Assembly: GCA_017408185.1 (NCBI GenBank)
Contig: JAFQVE010000441.1
Location: forward strand, 1 to 10,494
DNA from: Oscillospiraceae bacterium
GTDB taxonomy: Bacteria; Bacillota_A; Clostridia; Oscillospirales; JAAYXM01
Direction of reading: 5' to 3'
DNA: 10,494 nucleotides
In this document: in pieces, positions 6,800 to 10,494 of the stretch
Layout: each line of letters begins with the position of its first letter
Numbering within the stretch: the first letter of the stretch is position 1
The notes under the pieces: model-generated
The model's input: the letters and a program-made list of their open reading frames with translations, nothing else
Database searches by the model: none
What the model was told of the DNA's origin: nothing
Program-made: the position numbers and the translations under genes

Positions 6800-7246
6800 T
6801 TATGCCTCGCGTACCTTTACACGAAGCTTTCCGCTGACCTGCGGGTAAAGCTTTACTTTTACCTCATAGGTTCCGAACTGCTTTATAGTTTCTGAAATCT
6901 CTATCTTGTGCTTATCAATCTCAATCTTGTGCTGTTTTGCAAGCGCTGCAGAAATGTCCGAGGTTGTTATTGAACCGAAAAGACGTCCGCCCGAGCCTGC
7001 CTTTGCCGGAATTTCACATATGAGCGTTTCAAGCTTTTTTGCAAGCTCTTCAGCCGCTGCCTTTTCGCGCGCCGCACGTGCGATGTCTGCCGCTTCTTTT
7101 ATCTTTGCCGCGTTAAGGTTATCAGTCGTGGCCTCTTTTGCAAGATTTTTCGGAAACAAAAAGTTTCTCGCATAACCGTCGGAGACAGTTACAATCTGAC
7201 CTTTTTTACCTTGACCTTTAACATCTGCATTTAAAATTACTTTCAT
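6800..7246 (-). CDS. rplI: 50S ribosomal protein L9
   Basis: L9 binds 23S rRNA near the base of the L1 stalk with its N-domain and reaches over to neighbouring ribosomes with its C-domain, helping maintain reading frame. The product is 148 residues, a usual L9 length. It starts [16 protein letters not shown] and has the rRNA-binding [11 protein letters not shown] signature (23-33). A long charged connecting helix follows (about 41-75), then the C-domain with [13 protein letters not shown] (81-93). In-frame upstream ATGs exist, up to 7291, but the conserved N-terminus fixes ATG 7246. AAAGGA at 7264-7259 lies 12 nt upstream. It is the second gene of the operon, between gdpP and dnaB, the same neighbours as in B. 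subtilis. Confidence 0.98.
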   Translation of the reverse strand: MKVILNADVKGQGKKGQIVTVSDGYARNFLFPKNLAKEATTDNLNAAKIKEAADIARAAREKAAAEELAKKLETLICEIPAKAGSGGRLFGSITTSDISAALAKQHKIEIDKHKIEISETIKQFGTYEVKVKLYPQVSGKLRVKVREA

Positions 7247-7385
7247 TTTTATAACCATTCCTTTCATTGTGTTAAAGACACAAAACAACATGTAATAAAC
7301 TCAAAATGCATTGCATTTTGTACCATACCTCTTCACTCTTAACTTTTCCCTCTCACCTGTCTGAATTTATTCAGACTTCTTCCTC
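7247..7385 (-). other. gdpP-rplI intergenic leader with three small inverted repeats
   Basis: This is the largest gap inside the operon (139 nt). It contains three perfect inverted repeats: GTCTGAAT/ATTCAGAC (7359-7366/7369-7376), CAAAATGC/GCATTTTG (7302-7309/7313-7320) and TTGTGT/ACACAA (7267-7272/7278-7283). None is followed by a T-run on the minus strand. Between the first two is a purine-rich minus-strand tract (about 7328-7358) made of repeating GTGAGAGG, AAAGTTAAGAGTG and AAGAGG units. No convincing promoter or gene was seen. It could be RNA-processing or L9 control structure, or a degenerate dispersed intergenic repeat (inference). Confidence 0.45.
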
Positions 7386-9368
7386 CTATCCTAAAATATC
7401 ATCAATAACCCCTGCAAGCTCTTCCGTTACTTCTTCAAGAGTTTTTCCGGCAACCTGAGCACCTGCCGTGTCAAAATGGCCGCCGCCTCCGAGCTTTTCA
7501 AGGATAACCTGTACATTTATCTGACCAAGGGAACGCGCCGAAATAATGACGCTTTCACCCTCGCAGTAAAGAACAAAGGATGCCTGCACACCGCGTATTG
7601 AAAGAAGCTCATCCGCCGCCTGTGCCGCTATCTTTCGTGTACTTGTGCCGTTGTATGCCACAATTGCAGCCTTGTCCTTATACATACGCGCAAGCTTTAT
7701 CATCTCAGCCCGCTTTACGTAGGTTTCGATATCATCCTGCAGAATGCGCTTAAGCTCAACCGTATCTGCACCGGCACGGCGAAGATATGCCGCAGCCTCA
7801 AAGGTTCGCACACCGGTTTTCATCGTGAATTTTTTTGTATCTATAACGATTCCCGAAAGAAGCGCTTCCGCCTCAACGTCAAGTATATCACGTATTTCCA
7901 CAATATACTGCAAAAGCTCCGTTACAAGCTCACACGTGCTTGATGCATACGGCTCGTGGAAATTAAGCACCGCGCCCTCGATGTAATCCGTACCGCGACG
8001 GTGATGGTCGATAACCGCAATTTTGTTCGCCGATTCAAGCAGTGCCTCGCTTTCCACCACACTTTTTCTGTTTGTATCAACCACGACAACAAGAGTGTTG
8101 CTGTCTGCCTCGATAATCGCATCCTCGGCACTGATAAACGCACCGTCATACTCATGCTCCGAGCAGATTTTCCTGACGAGAGTGTCGGCACTGGTCTTCT
8201 GACCTATAACAATTGAAGCTGTCTTCCCCATTTTCCTTGCTATACACGCAATTCCCACTGCCGCACCAATACTGTCGTTATCCGCATTCTTATGTCCCAT
8301 TATCATAACGCCTGAGCTGTCACGGATAAGTCCTGAAATAGCGTTTGCCATAACCCTGGATTTTACCTTTGTTCTTTTTTCAAGTTCCTTTGAGCGTCCG
8401 CCGAAAAACTCGAAATTGAATTTATTGCGTATGACAGCCTGATCACCGCCGCGAGAAAGAGCCATATCAATTGCAAGACGGGCATAGCTGTGGTTTTCTT
8501 TAAAGTCTCCCCCATCCTTGCCGATACCTATACTGAGCGTTACCTTGATTCCGTTTTTGCTTTCTATTTCACGCACTGAATCCAGGATCGAAAAACGTGA
8601 GGATATATACTCATCAAGATAGCGTTCCTGAAAAATATAAAGATACTTATCCCGCTCATACTTCAAGAATATACCGTTTGCTTCTGACACCCACTCAGCA
8701 AGGCGTTTATCTACCTCTGCAATGATGGACGAGCGTTCTGCATCGTTAAGCCCATTCATTATTTCAGAATAGTTGTCAATCATAATAACCGAAACTATCT
8801 GACGGGAATTTTCGAACTCCGTTATTGCCGTGGAATAATCAGTAACATCAAGCCAGAAAAGAGTTGCAAGAGTTTCTGTTTCATCCGGACTTCCGTTTGT
8901 TGCAACGTTACCATACACGCGGAAACGCCGCCCTGCGATTTCCATCTCATTGGGACATTCGGTCACGCCTTCGATAAGCCATCCGAGATCAAACTCCGGA
9001 ATAAGAGTGAAAAGGCTCTGCTCAAAAAAGCCATCATGGTCACCGATAATCTCTTCAAACGCTGCATTTGCCCAGATTACCTCTTTTGAATGAAATCTGA
9101 TAACAACTTCAGCCATCGGAGATTTTATAGTGAAATCACGGCTTGCACGATTCACATCCGCCATTGTTTCTTCGATATAATCCTGAATATCATTCTGTTG
9201 CCTTTTGGCAGATATTATATTAACGCTGTACAGCAAAGCACAGACAAACAGCTCTGATATCGCCAGACTTAAATCCGCAACAAAAAACGATATGGCAGTG
9301 AATACGAGAAGAACGATAAAACAAAGGTGAAAAGCCGACATCGCCGCCTTGGAAAAACGCCTGTTCAC
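7386..9368 (-). CDS. gdpP: Cyclic-di-AMP phosphodiesterase GdpP (DHH/DHHA1, PAS, degenerate GGDEF)
   Basis: GdpP hydrolyses the second messenger c-di-AMP to pApA and so affects potassium balance, cell-wall stress and beta-lactam tolerance. With GTG 9368 as start it has 660 residues, the usual GdpP length. Two transmembrane helices (about 13-30 and 34-54) are followed by a PAS-like domain (about 80-180) and a degenerate GGDEF domain (about 190-315) ending RGGDQAVIR. The DHH phosphodiesterase has GHKNADND (358-365), VVDTN (429-433), DHH (454-456) and GIVIDTKKF (506-514). The DHHA1 domain includes GGGGHFDTAGAQ (627-638). All metal-binding Asp and His positions I can place are present. A TTG at 9401 is in frame but lacks a ribosome binding site; AAAGGAG (9386-9380) lies 11 nt before GTG 9368. 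It is first in the operon, with its own promoter at 9418-9447. In B. subtilis the enzyme is inhibited by ppGpp and its PAS domain binds haem (known for the family). Confidence 0.97.
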   Translation of the reverse strand: MNRRFSKAAMSAFHLCFIVLLVFTAISFFVADLSLAISELFVCALLYSVNIISAKRQQNDIQDYIEETMADVNRASRDFTIKSPMAEVVIRFHSKEVIWANAAFEEIIGDHDGFFEQSLFTLIPEFDLGWLIEGVTECPNEMEIAGRRFRVYGNVATNGSPDETETLATLFWLDVTDYSTAITEFENSRQIVSVIMIDNYSEIMNGLNDAERSSIIAEVDKRLAEWVSEANGIFLKYERDKYLYIFQERYLDEYISSRFSILDSVREIESKNGIKVTLSIGIGKDGGDFKENHSYARLAIDMALSRGGDQAVIRNKFNFEFFGGRSKELEKRTKVKSRVMANAISGLIRDSSGVMIMGHKNADNDSIGAAVGIACIARKMGKTASIVIGQKTSADTLVRKICSEHEYDGAFISAEDAIIEADSNTLVVVVDTNRKSVVESEALLESANKIAVIDHHRRGTDYIEGAVLNFHEPYASSTCELVTELLQYIVEIRDILDVEAEALLSGIVIDTKKFTMKTGVRTFEAAAYLRRAGADTVELKRILQDDIETYVKRAEMIKLARMYKDKAAIVAYNGTSTRKIAAQAADELLSIRGVQASFVLYCEGESVIISARSLGQINVQVILEKLGGGGHFDTAGAQVAGKTLEEVTEELAGVIDDILG

Positions 9369-9417
9369 AGCAAAACACGCTCCTTTATCTTGAAATGACA
9401 AAACTTATATATCATAT

Positions 9418-9447
9418 AGTATACCACAAACATTCTCCAATGTCCAA
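9418..9447 (-). promoter_or_regulatory. Sigma-A promoter for the gdpP operon
   Basis: On the minus strand TTGGAC (9447-9442) is followed 18 bp later by TATACT (9423-9418), preceded by TGG, an extended -10. Transcription should begin near 9411, about 43 nt before the GTG of gdpP. It could drive the six-gene operon, since no good internal promoter was seen. Confidence 0.65.
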
Positions 9448-9478
9448 TCAATATGTGTAATTTTTTTTACAAAAAGCT

Positions 9479-9507
9479 TTGACGTTTCGCCTGATAGGTG
9501 GTAATAT
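9479..9507 (+). promoter_or_regulatory. Sigma-A promoter for the rodA/ftsW-like gene
   Basis: TTGACG (9479-9484) is 17 bp from TAATAT (9502-9507), which is preceded by TGG, an extended -10; TATAAT at 9505-9510 overlaps it. The leader would be about 30 nt. It is back to back with the gdpP promoter, with about 31 bp between the two -35 boxes. Confidence 0.7.
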
Positions 9508-9544
9508 AATATATATGAAATAAAAAAACAAGGAGACGATGACG

Positions 9545-10494
9545 ATGAACGGATTTTTTCGCAATGCAAAAAACTTCTTTCGCCAAGTAGATATAAAGCT
9601 TTTGTTGGTCGCGCTCATCGCATCGATTTTCGGGCTTATTTTAATTGCGAGCGCAACACAAAGCATGGGTAGCGGAAGCTATATAAAAGTCCAGCTTGTT
9701 GCCACTCTTGCAGGTATTTTTCTTTACCTTATGCTTTCGTGGCTTGATCTTGACTCCGTAAGCTCGTGGTGGAAATATGTGTACATTGCAAATCTTCTGC
9801 TGATATGCTCACTTGCCATTTTCGGAACCGGAGCAGAGGAAACCGGAAATCGCGCCTGGATTCGCTTTGGTTCAGTGGGAATACAACCGGCAGAGCTTGG
9901 TAAAATTCTTTTTATCATTGCTCTTTCCGGACATATAAATTCACTGCACGACAGACTTTTCTCTCCCCTTTCTGTCATTCTGCTCGGTATTCATGCTCTT
10001 ATCCCCGTCGGATTTCTGTATGCCGTATCCTCAGATCTTGGTTCAGCACTTGTTTATATGGTAATTTTTATCGCTATGCTGTTCTGTGCCGGGGTAAAAC
10101 TGCGATGGTTTGTCGGTGCATTTGCCGCACTCGGCGCCGCATCCCCGCTGATATGGAAGTTCTTTTTACGTGAGGACCAGAAGATGCGCGTGCTCGTCGT
10201 ATTTAATCCCGAGCTTGATCCCTTAGGGCGCGGCTATCACGCGATCCAGAGCAAGATAGCAATAGGCTCCGGACAGCTGTGGGGGCGTGGGCTCGGTGAA
10301 GGCACACAGACACAGCTGGGTTATCTTCCGGCAAAACAGACGGACTTTATCTTTTCCGTTGCCGGAGAAGAGCTCGGGTTTATCGGCTGTCTCGCAATCA
10401 TCGCCATTCTTGCCCTTATTATTGCAAGATGCATTACGATGACAATGCGTTCTTCCTCTTTTCCGTCATACCTGATATGTACCGGTGTTTCTGC
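9545..10494 (+). CDS. rodA: SEDS-family peptidoglycan glycosyltransferase, RodA-like (partial, C-terminus off window)
   Basis: The frame from ATG 9545 is open to the window edge: 316 codons, no stop. SEDS proteins are polytopic membrane enzymes that polymerise lipid II into glycan strands with a partner class B PBP. Visible features are a short cytoplasmic N-terminus, hydrophobic helices at about 18-37, 47-66, 77-95, 118-130 and 141-160, and motifs NRAWIRFG (102-109), QPAELGK (114-120) and SDLGSALVY (163-171). The long loop is NPELDPLGRGYHAIQSKIAIG (221-241), then LPAKQTDFIF (261-270) and GEELGF (274-279). Asp267 of the TDF motif matches the proposed catalytic Asp of RodA. QSKIAIGSG and GTQTQLGYLP look closer to RodA than FtsW, but the missing end and neighbours leave FtsW possible. 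ATG 9539 is in frame too; AAGGAG (9530-9535) is only 3 nt from it but 9 nt from ATG 9545. Confidence 0.9.
   Translation, partial: MNGFFRNAKNFFRQVDIKLLLVALIASIFGLILIASATQSMGSGSYIKVQLVATLAGIFLYLMLSWLDLDSVSSWWKYVYIANLLLICSLAIFGTGAEETGNRAWIRFGSVGIQPAELGKILFIIALSGHINSLHDRLFSPLSVILLGIHALIPVGFLYAVSSDLGSALVYMVIFIAMLFCAGVKLRWFVGAFAALGAASPLIWKFFLREDQKMRVLVVFNPELDPLGRGYHAIQSKIAIGSGQLWGRGLGEGTQTQLGYLPAKQTDFIFSVAGEELGFIGCLAIIAILALIIARCITMTMRSSSFPSYLICTGVS

Noticed and set aside
7264..7326. 20-codon minus-strand frame in the gdpP-rplI gap, its stop next to the rplI ribosome binding site
   Set aside because: AAGAGG is only 1 nt from its ATG, too close to act as a ribosome binding site, and the frame runs through a palindrome. 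Chance is more likely than a leader peptide.
9448..9666. Minus-strand 72-residue frame across the divergent promoters
   Set aside because: It covers the promoter region and the rodA start in antisense, with no ribosome binding site or homology-like pattern.

Overview
The window reads as part of a low-to-mid GC Gram-positive chromosome, most likely a gut-type Clostridia (Oscillospirales-like) bacterium. The evidence is the Bacillota-type GdpP, the gdpP-rplI-dnaB and tilS-hpt-ftsH gene orders, strong AGGAGG-like ribosome binding sites, sigma-A promoters with extended -10 elements, and TTG/GTG starts. No tRNA, rRNA, CRISPR array, insertion sequence or phage gene was seen. Species assignment is inference.

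Left part (1-1604). A truncated minus-strand gene for a small secreted protein (TasA/camelysin-like by weak motif evidence) faces a divergent plus-strand XRE-type regulator across about 230 bp. That spacer holds a good promoter for the secreted protein, a probable promoter for the regulator, and a cluster of GTAATAA half-sites forming inverted repeats at the predicted transcription start. The regulator ends inside its own intrinsic terminator. An independently promoted SGNH/GDSL esterase resembling the intracellular acetylxylan esterase Axe2 follows. It converges on ftsH across a strong, probably bidirectional terminator.

Central part (1614-9368). All six genes lie on the minus strand and look like one operon, in transcription order gdpP - rplI - dnaB - tilS - hpt - ftsH. 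They encode c-di-AMP phosphodiesterase, ribosomal protein L9, replicative helicase, tRNA-Ile lysidine synthetase, hypoxanthine phosphoribosyltransferase and the membrane AAA+ zinc protease. dnaB/tilS and tilS/hpt each overlap by 11 nt. The longest internal gap (gdpP-rplI, 139 nt) carries several small inverted repeats and a low-complexity tract that may be a degenerate intergenic repeat.

Right part (9369-10494). A divergent promoter region separates gdpP from a plus-strand RodA/FtsW (SEDS) peptidoglycan polymerase gene that runs off the window.

Most of the window is conserved housekeeping. The least explained piece is the regulator/secreted-protein intergenic region at the left end. I found no convincing new multi-gene system.
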